DNA of 64,000 bases from Flavobacterium ustbae (lineage in GTDB: Bacteria > Bacteroidota > Bacteroidia > Flavobacteriales > Flavobacteriaceae), in assembly GCF_003946915.1 (NCBI RefSeq), contig NZ_RPOC01000001.1, positions 434,001 to 498,000 on the forward strand, written 5' to 3'. The position numbers were made by a program, and so were the translations under genes. Numbering within the stretch: the stretch's first letter is position 1; each line of letters begins with the position of its first letter. This document shows, piece after piece, positions 35,136 through 43,691 of this stretch. Under the pieces are notes generated by a model. That model was not told the DNA's origin and ran no database searches. It saw nothing but the letters and a program-made list of their open reading frames with translations.

Positions 35136-37193
35136 TTACCAGATTTTAACTCGTTTTTCTGGTTCAACATACATTTTATCTCCTTTTTTAATATCGAAAG
35201 CTTTGTAGAAAGCATCCACATTCTGAATTGGAACGTAAGCTCTGTACATTCCAGGCGAGTGCGGATCTGTTTTTACTTGATTTTTGATCGCTTCGTCTCT
35301 TGTTTTTGTTCTCCAAACCGTAGCCCAAGAAATAAAGAAACGCTGTTCTGGTGTAAATCCGTCGATTAAACCTGGATTTCCGTGCGCTTTCAAATACAAT
35401 TGTAATCCGTCATATGCAGCGTTGATTCCGCCTAAATCTCCAATGTTTTCACCTAAGGTAAAATGTCCATCTACGTGAATTCCTGGCAATGGTTCAAGTG
35501 CGCTGTATTGGTTTGCTAAATCTGTTCCAAGAGCAGTAAATTGTTTCAAATCTTCTTCTGTCCACCAGTCAACCAAGTTTCCTTCCGCATTGTAGCGAGC
35601 ACCAGAATCATCAAATCCGTGAGAAATCTCGTGTCCGATTACAGCACCGATTCCACCATAATTAACCGCCTCGTCAGCTTGGTAATTATAGAAAGGTGGC
35701 TGTAAAATAGCAGCTGGAAAAACAATTTCGTTATAAGACGGATTGTAATATGCGTTTACGGTTTGCGGAGACATATGCCATTCTGTTTTATCAACTGGTT
35801 TAGACAACTTATCTACGCTTTTTTTAAAGTTCCATCTTGACAAATTTTTAGTATTTTCAAAATAACTTCCACCTTCTGCGATACTTTTGGTTTCTAAAGC
35901 CGAATAATCTTTCCATTTATCTGGGTATCCAACTTTTATGGTAATCTTATTCAATTTTTCGATCGCTTTCAACTTTGTATCTTTAGACATCCAAGTCAAA
36001 TTGTTAATACGGTTTTGGTACGCCGTGATCACATTATGAATCATATCTACCGCTTTGGTTTTAGCTTCAGCTGGAAAAACTTTCTCTACGTAAAGTTTCC
36101 CCAGAGCTTCGCCAATTGCTCCGTTCACCATATTAAGCGCTCTTTCGTCTGATGGAAGCTGTTTAATTGCTCCTCTCAAAGTTTTGCTGTAAAAATCAAA
36201 ATTAGCATTATCGATTGCTGTTGTCAGTTTGGTTGCCGAACCGTTAAGCAAATCCCATTTTAGGTATTCTTTCCATTGTCCTACTTTGTTTTCTGTAAAA
36301 ACAGTTTGCAAAGCAGTCATGTATTTAGGTTCAGAAACTATCACAGAATCCAGTTTAGCAATTCCCAAACCAGTAAAATAATCATTCCATTTGATTGCCG
36401 GAGTTAGTTTTTGAATAGCGTCTACCGTCATTGGATTGTATTGTAAACGGCTGTCTCTTCTTTCAACTCGGTTTAATCTTGGCTTTGATAATTCTGTTTC
36501 TAAAGCCAAAATATCTTTCGCACTTTGTTTTGCTTTTTCTGGAGATTCTCCAATAAACTGTAGCATTCTTGCTATGTGCTGTTCGTATTTGGCACGTTTT
36601 TCTTTAGAATCTTTATCCTCTGAAGTGTAATAATCTTTATCAGGAAGACCAAGATCACTTGGCACCAAGTTTACCGAATTTTTAGAACTGTTTTTATCAT
36701 CAGCACCAATGTAAATTCCGAAAAATCCAGAGCCTCCTTCTTTTTCCATTTCGACCAAATATTTCTGAACATCAGCAATATTTTTAATAGCGTCGATTTT
36801 TTTCAAATACGGTTTTAATGGTTCGATTCCTTTTTTATTTCTTCCAACAGAATCTAGGTAGGTATTAAATAAATTAACCGCTTTTCCCTGATCTGTATTC
36901 GATTTGTACTTAGGGTTTGCTGAAGCTTCTTTTAAAACTGCCATTACATCTTTGTCAGTTCTTTTGATTAATTCATTAAAACTTCCCCACGTCGTACGAT
37001 CACTTGGAATTTCTGTTTTATCTAACCAAGTACCGTTTACATATTTGAAAAAATCCTGACTTGGACTAACTTTCGTATCCATATACGAAACATTGATACC
37101 TGGTTCCTTTGGAGCATTTTGAGCTTGGACTGCGGTAATTGCAAACATTGCAGATATCACACCAAACACAGGTTTAGCAAATTGTTTTTTCAT
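35136..37193 (-). CDS. M13 family zinc metallopeptidase (neprilysin/PepO type)
   Basis: 685 residues with a signal peptide (MKKQFAKPVFGVISAMFAITAVQAQ), so periplasmic or secreted. The zinc site HEISH lies in GAVIGHEISHGFDDSG and the third ligand Glu in GENIGDLGGINAAYDGL. The N-terminal segment VSPSQDFFKYVNGTWL and the ADEAVNYGGIG and VDPHSPGMYRAYVPIQN segments are family signatures. The enzyme cuts oligopeptides. It stands alone on the minus strand, convergent with the hemB-cytochrome pair. Confidence 0.95.
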   Translation of the reverse strand: MKKQFAKPVFGVISAMFAITAVQAQNAPKEPGINVSYMDTKVSPSQDFFKYVNGTWLDKTEIPSDRTTWGSFNELIKRTDKDVMAVLKEASANPKYKSNTDQGKAVNLFNTYLDSVGRNKKGIEPLKPYLKKIDAIKNIADVQKYLVEMEKEGGSGFFGIYIGADDKNSSKNSVNLVPSDLGLPDKDYYTSEDKDSKEKRAKYEQHIARMLQFIGESPEKAKQSAKDILALETELSKPRLNRVERRDSRLQYNPMTVDAIQKLTPAIKWNDYFTGLGIAKLDSVIVSEPKYMTALQTVFTENKVGQWKEYLKWDLLNGSATKLTTAIDNANFDFYSKTLRGAIKQLPSDERALNMVNGAIGEALGKLYVEKVFPAEAKTKAVDMIHNVITAYQNRINNLTWMSKDTKLKAIEKLNKITIKVGYPDKWKDYSALETKSIAEGGSYFENTKNLSRWNFKKSVDKLSKPVDKTEWHMSPQTVNAYYNPSYNEIVFPAAILQPPFYNYQADEAVNYGGIGAVIGHEISHGFDDSGARYNAEGNLVDWWTEEDLKQFTALGTDLANQYSALEPLPGIHVDGHFTLGENIGDLGGINAAYDGLQLYLKAHGNPGLIDGFTPEQRFFISWATVWRTKTRDEAIKNQVKTDPHSPGMYRAYVPIQNVDAFYKAFDIKKGDKMYVEPEKRVKIW

Positions 37194-37398
37194 AAAAAAT
37201 TATAGTTTAAGGGAAAATACAAACATATTGTTATTATTTCAAAAAATGTGTTAAATTTTTAACTGGAAAATTAAAAAAGCGAATAAATTTCACAGCTATA
37301 AATTTTATATGTAGGCTATTGGTCTATAACTGCATAGTAAATGTTACAAAAGCCTGTTAAAAAAATAATTGAGTAAAGCTTTTAAAACCTGCTTTTTG

Positions 37399-37406
37399 TA
37401 CTTTTG
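37399..37406 (+). promoter_or_regulatory. -7 box TACTTTTG of the SCO gene
   Basis: TAnnTTTG match ending 15 bp before the ATG at 37422. An in-frame TTG at 37404 lies inside this box and is therefore not the start. Confidence 0.5.
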
Positions 37407-37421
37407 CGCCAAATTATTTTT

Positions 37422-38087
37422 ATGAAATCGCTTTTATATAAATACCGCAAATTCTTTATTGTTCTAATAGTTTTTTCGGTTGTTACCATATCTTTGTTTT
37501 ATTCTGCATTAAAACCCAAAAAGACACTTCCAATTTATAATCCCGCTGATGTTAATCCAGAATTGGTAGACAGTACGATTCAATATAAAAGTAAATACCA
37601 CACTATTGCCGATTTTTCTTTCATCAATCAAAATGGTGATACTATTACCCAAAAAGACTACGAAGGAAAAATTTACGTTGCCGATTTCTTTTTTACAACC
37701 TGCGGATCGATATGCCCAAAGATGTCAACCAATTTGGTAGATGTTCAAAAGGCCGTTTTAAACAATCCGAAAGTAATGTTGCTTTCTCATACTGTTTTTC
37801 CAGAAGTTGACAGTGTTTCGGTTTTAAAAGCTTATGCCATAAAATATGGCGTTGTAGACAGCAAATGGAATCTGGTTACTGGCGACAAAAAAGAGATCTA
37901 CACGATGGCCAGAAAATCGTATTTGGCTGTTAAACTAGGAAGACCAGATCAGCTTTATGATATGGTGCATACAGAAAATTTTGTTTTGGTCGATCAAAAA
38001 CGACGTGTTCGAGGTTTTTATGACGGAACAAATAAAGAAGATGTAAAACGACTTTTGGAAGACATCGAATTTCTCTCAAACGAGTAA
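37422..38087 (+). CDS. SCO1/SenC family protein
   Basis: 221 residues from ATG at 37422 (MKSLLYKYRKFFIVLIV). One N-terminal membrane anchor (about 10-30), then a thioredoxin-like fold with the copper-binding CxxxC in FTTCGSICPKMSTN and the third ligand His in DMVHTENFVLVD. SCO proteins deliver copper or reduce thiols for the CuA site of cytochrome c oxidase. It is a single gene here, 105 bp upstream of feoA. Confidence 0.93.
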   Translation: MKSLLYKYRKFFIVLIVFSVVTISLFYSALKPKKTLPIYNPADVNPELVDSTIQYKSKYHTIADFSFINQNGDTITQKDYEGKIYVADFFFTTCGSICPKMSTNLVDVQKAVLNNPKVMLLSHTVFPEVDSVSVLKAYAIKYGVVDSKWNLVTGDKKEIYTMARKSYLAVKLGRPDQLYDMVHTENFVLVDQKRRVRGFYDGTNKEDVKRLLEDIEFLSNE

Positions 38088-38137
38088 AAATGCCTTCTTT
38101 TTAGAAACATTTAGCATTTGTCGAAGTGTTAAATGCC

Positions 38138-38166
38138 TTGAAATAAAGAATAATTGCCTACTTTTG
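38138..38166 (+). promoter_or_regulatory. promoter of the feo operon
   Basis: TTG (38138-38140), an 18-nt spacer and TACTTTTG (38159-38166), a good Bacteroidota -33/-7 pair. Transcription would start only about 15-20 nt before feoA. Confidence 0.65.
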
Positions 38167-38191
38167 CAATCTAAATTCAATCTAAATAAGC

Positions 38192-38431
38192 TTGCAAAAT
38201 ACAATACACACTCTGAAAAAAGGCGAAAAAGCCATTATCAAAGATTTTGATATCGATCTTATTCCACTTAAATTATTAGAAATGGGTTGTCTTCCCGGCA
38301 GTTTAGTTGAATTACTGCAGGTTGCTCCTTTTGGTGATCCGTTATATTTGGATATTAACGGTTCTCATGTGGCAATCCGTATTGAAACCGCTCGTGAAAT
38401 TGAAGTTGAACTTATCAAAACCAATTTGTAA
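38192..38431 (+). CDS. feoA: ferrous iron transport protein A
   Basis: 79 residues, one SH3-like FeoA domain (LKKGEKAIIKDFDIDLIPLK; GDPLYLDINGSHVAIR). No in-frame ATG exists before residue 31, so translation probably starts at the TTG at 38192. FeoA is a small cytoplasmic partner of FeoB. The stop overlaps the feoB ATG (TAATG), so the genes are coupled. Confidence 0.9.
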   Translation: MQNTIHTLKKGEKAIIKDFDIDLIPLKLLEMGCLPGSLVELLQVAPFGDPLYLDINGSHVAIRIETAREIEVELIKTNL

Positions 38432-40530
38432 TGAGTGTTCAGAATATCAATGTTGCCCTTATCGGAAATCCAAATACCGGAAAAACTTCTGTTTTTAATC
38501 AGTTAACAGGTCTTAACCAGCAAGTGGGGAATTATCCCGGAATTACGGTTGAGAAAAAAATCGGTTTCTGTAAATTACCAAATAATATAAAAGCAAACAT
38601 ATTAGATTTACCAGGAACCTACAGTTTGAACGCCAGTTCAATGGACGAAAGTGTGGTTATCGAACTTTTGTTAAATAAAAACGACAAACTATATCCTGAT
38701 GTTGCTGTAGTAGTAACTGATGTTGAAAATCTGAAACGAAATTTACTGATTTATACACAGATTAAAGACCTTGAAATTCCAACGATTTTGGTCATCAATA
38801 TGTCAGATCGTATGGAGCGCAAAGGAATTTCTTTGGATATTCCGTATTTAGAAGAAAAACTAAAAACTAAAATTGCTTTAGTAAGTTCGAGAAAAGGTTT
38901 AGGAATTGAAGAATTAAAGGAACTGATTGTTTCATATAAAAACATTACGCACGAACCGTGTTTAAATGCTTCAGTTATTGATCCTGAATATTTTGAAAAG
39001 TTAAAACATGCTTTTCCGAATCAATTAATGTATAAATTGTGGTTGGTTATTACGCAAGACGTTAATTTCTCTAATTTAGATCGAAATGAAGTTCGAAGCA
39101 CTTTTACCAAATCACATTCAGAATTAAAGCGTTTACAGCAGAAAGAGACCATCAAAAGATATCAGTTTATAAATGATGTCTTAAAAGAAGGTTTAAAAGT
39201 TGACGCTTCGTTGGCAAAAGATATTCGCGCCAAATTAGACCGTGTTTTAACGCATAAAGTTTGGGGTTACTTTATTTTCTTTGCCATTTTATTTTTGATT
39301 TTCCAATCGATTTTCAGCTGGTCAACCATTCCGATGGATTTCATTGACAGCACTTTTGCTTCTTTAAGCAGCTGGGTTGCAGAAGAACTGCCAAGCGGTA
39401 TTTTAACCGATTTGCTTTCGCAAGGAATTATTCCGGGTATTGGAGGTGTTATCATTTTCATTCCGCAAATTGCTTTCTTGTTTCTGTTCATTTCCATTCT
39501 AGAAGAAAGCGGTTATATGAGTCGTGTTGTGTTTTTAATGGACAAAATCATGCGTAGATTCGGACTCTCCGGAAAAAGTGTTGTGCCTTTAATTTCAGGA
39601 ACAGCTTGTGCAATTCCGGCTATTATGGCAACTAGAAATATCGAAAACTGGAAAGAACGTTTGATCACGATTTTGGTAACGCCATTCACAACTTGTTCTG
39701 CAAGGTTACCCGTTTATGCCATTATTATCTCTTTGGTAGTACCTAGCAAACGCATTTTCGGATTTTTAAATGTTCAGGGATTAACGTTGATGGCCCTTTA
39801 TGTACTAGGATTTTTTGCTGCGATTCTATCAGCTTATATTTTAAATAAAGTTTTAAAATTAGAATCTAAAACCTATTTTGTTGTTGAAATGCCAAGCTAC
39901 AAAATGCCACTTCTCAAAAACGTTGGTATTAATGTGGTAGAAAAAACAAAAGCATTTATTGTTGGCGCAGGTAAAATCATTTTGGCAATATCTGTTATTT
40001 TATGGTTCTTGGCTTCTTACGGACCTGGAAAAGAATTTAATGATGCTGAAAACATTGTAAAAGAAAGATTTGCCAACACCACTTTAGATGAAACGCAGTT
40101 TGAAAACGAAGTGAATTCTCAAAAACTAGAGAATTCCTATATCGGATTAATGGGACGCGCAATTGAACCTGCCATTCAGCCTCTAGGTTACGATTGGAAA
40201 ATCGGAATTGCCTTAATCAGTTCGTTTGCGGCACGTGAGGTTTTTGTTGGAACATTGGCGACTATTTACAGCGTTGGAGATACCGATAACGAATCGACCA
40301 TAAAAAGTAAAATGCAGGCAGAAGTCCGTCCAGATACTGGAAAAAAAGTATTTGATTTTGCGACGGGAATTTCTTTATTGTTATTTTATGCTTTTGCTAT
40401 GCAATGTGCCAGTACATTGGCCATTACAAAAAAAGAAACCAATTCGTGGAAATGGCCTGCAATGCAGTTAGTTTTCATGAGTGCATTGGCTTATTTTACT
40501 GCTTTAATCGCTTATCAACTATTAAAATAA
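38431..40530 (+). CDS. feoB: ferrous iron transport protein B (GTPase transporter)
   Basis: 699 residues. The G domain has G1 GNPNTGKTSVFN, G3 DLPGTYSL, G4 NMSD and the G5 region SSRKGLG, followed by the helical GDI part. The membrane part has the two Gate regions, with ISGTACAIPAIMATR and TPFTTCSARLPVY. It imports Fe2+ across the inner membrane. Downstream lies a short Cys-rich membrane peptide typical of FeoB neighbours, and iron from here would feed the nearby heme and cytochrome genes. Regulation was not seen apart from the promoter at 38138. Confidence 0.97.
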   Translation: MSVQNINVALIGNPNTGKTSVFNQLTGLNQQVGNYPGITVEKKIGFCKLPNNIKANILDLPGTYSLNASSMDESVVIELLLNKNDKLYPDVAVVVTDVENLKRNLLIYTQIKDLEIPTILVINMSDRMERKGISLDIPYLEEKLKTKIALVSSRKGLGIEELKELIVSYKNITHEPCLNASVIDPEYFEKLKHAFPNQLMYKLWLVITQDVNFSNLDRNEVRSTFTKSHSELKRLQQKETIKRYQFINDVLKEGLKVDASLAKDIRAKLDRVLTHKVWGYFIFFAILFLIFQSIFSWSTIPMDFIDSTFASLSSWVAEELPSGILTDLLSQGIIPGIGGVIIFIPQIAFLFLFISILEESGYMSRVVFLMDKIMRRFGLSGKSVVPLISGTACAIPAIMATRNIENWKERLITILVTPFTTCSARLPVYAIIISLVVPSKRIFGFLNVQGLTLMALYVLGFFAAILSAYILNKVLKLESKTYFVVEMPSYKMPLLKNVGINVVEKTKAFIVGAGKIILAISVILWFLASYGPGKEFNDAENIVKERFANTTLDETQFENEVNSQKLENSYIGLMGRAIEPAIQPLGYDWKIGIALISSFAAREVFVGTLATIYSVGDTDNESTIKSKMQAEVRPDTGKKVFDFATGISLLLFYAFAMQCASTLAITKKETNSWKWPAMQLVFMSALAYFTALIAYQLLK

Positions 40531-40536
40531 AAAGTT

Positions 40537-40659
40537 ATGATTCAGGAAATAATCGCCTTTACAATACTAGGAATTGCAGTAGCTTTTTTAGTCAAAAAAT
40601 ATTTCTTTAAATCGAAAAAGAAAAAGGACTGCGGTGATGGAAATTGCGGTTGCAGTTAG
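40537..40659 (+). CDS. FeoB-associated Cys-rich membrane protein
   Basis: 40 residues, too short for most ORF calls: MIQEIIAFTILGIAVAFLVK as one membrane segment, then a Lys-rich stretch and the tail DCGDGNCGCS with three Cys. This layout matches the small FeoB-associated Cys-rich family, thought to aid FeoB, perhaps as a metal-binding or pore component. It starts 6 bp after feoB and is clearly cotranscribed. Confidence 0.85.
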   Translation: MIQEIIAFTILGIAVAFLVKKYFFKSKKKKDCGDGNCGCS

Positions 40660-40694
40660 GGGTTTTATTTCACGGAGATTCGCAAAATAAACAC

Positions 40695-40738
40695 AAAAGC
40701 TTCACAGAGATTTTTAAATTTCTTTGTGAAGCTTTTTT
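40695..40738 (+). terminator. intrinsic terminator of the feo operon
   Basis: Stem AAAAGCTTCACAGAGA (40695-40710) / TCTTTGTGAAGCTTTT (40721-40736) with a 10-nt loop and a T-run. The arms also look like dispersed repeat words (TTCGCAAAA nearby). Confidence 0.75.
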
Positions 40739-40858
40739 CTTGAATTTTGTTTTTAAAATTTGTCTTTTATTATTACTCAAAAGTTTTTTCTTGCCTATAT
40801 CTATGTTTTCAATCTCATATTTTTGAATTGGTAATCTTATAAAGATAATCTTTCTTGG

Positions 40859-41046
40859 GTGTGACCCTTTCAGGGTCAATATGTCGCGCTAATCATTCTT
40901 TTTCTATAAACATATAATCCCTTCGGGATTTTTTGATAAATAAAAAATACAGTATCATGTATTTCTAGAAATCAAACTCCGAAGGAGTTAAATGTTTATA
41001 GAAAAAGAATAATCTCCATGATGCAATGACCCTGAAAGGGTCACAC
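40859..41046. repeat. 188-bp nested inverted repeat before the IS200-like gene
   Basis: Outer arms 40859-40878 and 41027-41046 (GTGTGACCCTTTCAGGGTCA and its exact complement), inner arms 40895-40913 and 40992-41010 (ATTCTTTTTCTATAAACAT and complement), and two small hairpins within, at 40916-40930 (TCCCTTCGGGA core) and 40975-40989 (CTCCGAAGGAG core). It ends 36 bp before the transposase ATG and is likely its REP-like target or end. The rest of the gap 40660-41082 holds the feo terminator and no gene. Confidence 0.88.
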
Positions 41047-41082
41047 AACCACATTTTTACTTACATAACAATTCAAAATAAA

Positions 41083-41546
41083 ATGGCAGGAACATTTTCT
41101 CAAATCTACATACAAGTAGTATTTGCAGTAAAAAATAGAAATTCTTTAATTGAAAAATCTTGGAAAGAAGAATTATACAAATACATAACAGGCATTGTTC
41201 AGAACAAAGGTCAAAAGATGCTAGCTATAAATGGAACATCTGATCATATTCATTTTTTGATTGGAATGAAGCCAACTTGTGCTTTATCTGATTTGATTAG
41301 AGAAATTAAAAAATCATCCAATGCATTTGTAAAGGAAAAGCAATATTCAAAATATGCGTTTCAATGGCAAGAGGTTATGGCGCTTTTTCTTATAGCCATT
41401 CTTCTTTAGAAAATGTTATTCGTTATATTGATAATCAGGAAGAGCATCATCGTAAAAGAAGTTTTAAAGAAGAATATCACGATTTCTTAATCAAATATAA
41501 TATTGAATTTAAAGAAGAATTTTTGTTTGATTGGATCGATGCTTAA
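41083..41546 (+). pseudogene. IS200/IS605-like (Y1) transposase, frameshifted
   Basis: The first part (from ATG 41083, MAGTFSQIYIQVVFAVKNR) carries the HUH motif in GTSDHIHFLIGM. Near 41373 the frame shifts: the sequence reads GAGGTTATGGCG where GAGGGTTATGGCG would keep the family consensus WQEGYGAFSYSHSS. The second frame continues as GYGAFSYSHSSLENVIRYID and holds the catalytic Tyr region, ending at 41546. One lost G therefore separates the two halves and inactivates the enzyme, unless frameshifting restores it. The ATG at 41026 lies in the repeat arm and is not a likely start. An inverted repeat lies just upstream. Confidence 0.88.
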
Positions 41547-41659
41547 AGTCTGTTTTACTTTCGAAGAATAAAAAATGTCTTAATATGTTATTTAAAAAAC
41601 ATAAAGTATCTTCTTAATATATTTTCTAAAACTATTTTTGATTTTTAAATTCATCAACA

Positions 41660-41782
41660 ATGACACAAGAAGATAGAATGGAAATTATACGAGACAATAG
41701 AGTCGCTCGATTATTGTGGTTTGCAATTGGTTTTTTCTGCGCTACAATTATTACGTATTTGATAATGAAAAATAATCATTAA
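41660..41782 (+). CDS. small single-membrane-segment protein, hypothetical
   Basis: 40 residues: MTQEDRMEIIRDNRVARLLW followed by a membrane helix FAIGFFCATIITYLIM and a short tail KNNH. An amphipathic N-terminus with one helix gives it a gene-like look, but no family is recognised. Its neighbours are the broken IS200-like gene and the convergent HD phosphohydrolase gene. Confidence 0.45.
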   Translation: MTQEDRMEIIRDNRVARLLWFAIGFFCATIITYLIMKNNH

Positions 41783-41814
41783 GGCTGAATACTAAAATCT
41801 GAAATCTGAACACT

Positions 41815-42468
41815 TTATTTCAGCCCTTCCCACTCCGCATAAAACTGAGCAAGAAACGTTTCCATAAAGCGGTGTCTTTCGGTAGCAATTTCTTTTCCTT
41901 TTTGGGTATTCATTTTGTCTTTTAGCAATAAAAGCTTTTCGTAGAAATGATTTATTGTTGGAGCGTTGTTCTTTTTGTACTCCTCTTTGGTCATATTGGT
42001 AACCGGAGCAATTTCTGGATTGTATAATGCTCGATTCTTAAATCCGCCGTAATTGAACGCTCTTGCAACACCAATGGCACCAATTGCATCAAGACGATCT
42101 GCATCTTGCACAATATCTAATTCTACAGAAGTGAACTTTCTTTCGAAATTTCCGCCTTTATATGAGATATTTTCGATGATATTGACAACATGAGCAATTG
42201 TGTCCTCAGAAACATTTTCGGCTTCTAAAAACGCTCTTGCTGTTTTTGGCCCAATCGTTTCATCTCCATTATGGAATTTGCTATCGGCAATATCATGTAA
42301 TAAAGCTCCCAATTGTACAACTGTAAGGTCACATTCTGTATCTTTTGCAATTAAAAGCGAATTTTTATAAACACGTTCTATGTGAAACCAATCGTGTCCA
42401 CCTTCGGCATCGTTTAGTTTTTCTTTTACAAAAGTAATAGTTTTAATAATTAGTTCTGAAGTGTTCAT
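41815..42468 (-). CDS. HD-domain phosphohydrolase
   Basis: 217 residues from ATG at 42466-42468 (MNTSELIIKTITFVKEKLND); the frame extends upstream with no family support. The metal ligands are seen in HDWFHIERVYKNS, in GALLHDIADSKFHNGDE (the HD pair) and in VQDADRLDAIGAIG. It belongs to the YedJ/YpgQ-like HD group, which acts on nucleotides or related phosphates. The substrate is not known. Single gene on the minus strand. Confidence 0.9.
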   Translation of the reverse strand: MNTSELIIKTITFVKEKLNDAEGGHDWFHIERVYKNSLLIAKDTECDLTVVQLGALLHDIADSKFHNGDETIGPKTARAFLEAENVSEDTIAHVVNIIENISYKGGNFERKFTSVELDIVQDADRLDAIGAIGVARAFNYGGFKNRALYNPEIAPVTNMTKEEYKKNNAPTINHFYEKLLLLKDKMNTQKGKEIATERHRFMETFLAQFYAEWEGLK

Positions 42469-42587
42469 ACAGAGGTTTTTACAGTTCATAAAAAATGTTG
42501 ATTGCCAAAGTTTGAAAAACCTCAACAATCAACAAATATATTTTTAATTTATATTAAAGCAACTTTGTTGCTTTTAAGAAATTCTAA

Positions 42588-42651
42588 TCCCGAATTCTCG
42601 GGATAAATTCCAAATTCCAAATTCCAAAATCTGAAATCTACATTCTAAAAT
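42588..42651. repeat. TCCCGA palindrome and 7-bp-period array
   Basis: TCCCGA-ATTC-TCGGGA (42588-42603) is followed by three AAATTCC units and AAATCTGA-type words to 42651. It lies between the HD gene and the upstream desaturase gene, 3' of the latter. Confidence 0.8.
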
Positions 42652-42653
42652 TT

Positions 42654-43646
42654 CTAAAGTCTCGCAGGCTCAACCCATTTAAAAATGTGAGATTCTTTAG
42701 GAATTACAATTCTTTCAGAGATTTTCGCCATACGCGCTGGTAATTTCATTAAGTAATCACGAGCTTTTTCTGCTTCATCAGTTAAATTGGTAATTTTATC
42801 AACTTCCCATTTATTGATTAATTTCTGCATAATATCTACATAATCGTTTGCTGTGTAAACACCGATACGTTGAGCAGAATCTGAAAACTGTTCAAAAGCT
42901 GTACTAATTTTTTGTCCAGATTCTCTTAAGAAGTGCGCTGGCATAACGATTTTTTGTTTCATCATGTACTGAAACGCCAACATCATTTCGCTTGGATCAA
43001 CTTGAAAAATTCTGGTAACAAATTCACTGTAAGCATGGTGGTGACGCATTTCGTCGCCCGCAATCATCTTACACATTTTAGACAACTTGTTATCGCCAAA
43101 CTTTTTAGCCATTTGTGCTACTCTGTTGTGCGAAACGTAGGTTGCTAATTCCTGGAAACTTGTGTATACAAAGTTTTTGTATGGGTCAGATCCAGTTCCA
43201 ATATCAAAACCGTCGTTGATTAAATGCTGTGTTGTCATTTCGATTTCACGCATATTTACACGACCAGACAAATACAAGTATTTATTTAAAAGATCTCCAT
43301 GACGGTTTTCTTCACCCGTCCATTGGCGAATCCATTTTGACCATCCGTTACCGCCGTCTTCCACTTGGTTTACACCTTCAACATCCATTAACCAAGACTC
43401 ATATGTAGGCAATGCTTCCTCAGTGATCGTATCACCCACAAGCGTAACCCAGAAATCGTATGGAAGTTCTTTGGCAATTTCGCGTAATTCTTTTACCTCT
43501 TCAAAGAAATTTTCTCCTTGCGAATTAGGTAAGAAATCTGTCGGCTGCCAAATTTTTTCCACCGGAATTAAATACTGTTCAACGAAGCTATCCACGTTTT
43601 TTTCCAAAAACTGCATTACTTCTAATCTAATGTTTTTTATAGACAT
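42654..43646 (-). CDS. acyl-ACP desaturase (soluble diiron)
   Basis: 330 residues. The two diiron motifs are EENRHG (in QWTGEENRHGDLLNKYLYLS) and DEMRHH (in AGDEMRHHHAYSEF), matching the plant-type stearoyl-ACP desaturase fold. It puts a double bond in acyl-ACP chains, giving unsaturated fatty acids under aerobic conditions. It follows a PlsC-type acyltransferase gene on the same strand with 45 bp between them, containing a perfect 20-bp palindrome, so membrane-lipid synthesis links the two. Confidence 0.93.
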   Translation of the reverse strand: MSIKNIRLEVMQFLEKNVDSFVEQYLIPVEKIWQPTDFLPNSQGENFFEEVKELREIAKELPYDFWVTLVGDTITEEALPTYESWLMDVEGVNQVEDGGNGWSKWIRQWTGEENRHGDLLNKYLYLSGRVNMREIEMTTQHLINDGFDIGTGSDPYKNFVYTSFQELATYVSHNRVAQMAKKFGDNKLSKMCKMIAGDEMRHHHAYSEFVTRIFQVDPSEMMLAFQYMMKQKIVMPAHFLRESGQKISTAFEQFSDSAQRIGVYTANDYVDIMQKLINKWEVDKITNLTDEAEKARDYLMKLPARMAKISERIVIPKESHIFKWVEPARL

Positions 43647-43668
43647 TACTCTTTTCTAATTTGGGACC

Positions 43669-43688
43669 TTTGCTTTCGCGAAAGCAAA
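43669..43688. promoter_or_regulatory. perfect 20-bp palindrome between desaturase and acyltransferase genes
   Basis: TTTGCTTTCGCGAAAGCAAA is fully symmetric. It lies 23 bp upstream of the desaturase start and just after the acyltransferase stop. It could be an operator or an RNA hairpin; the core GCTTTCGCGAAAGC also looks like a dispersed element. Confidence 0.55.
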
Positions 43689-43691
43689 AAT

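Noticed and set aside
41026..41082. Upstream ATG of the IS200-like gene
   Set aside because: The added residues are the translated repeat arm; the family start is MAGTFSQIY at 41083.
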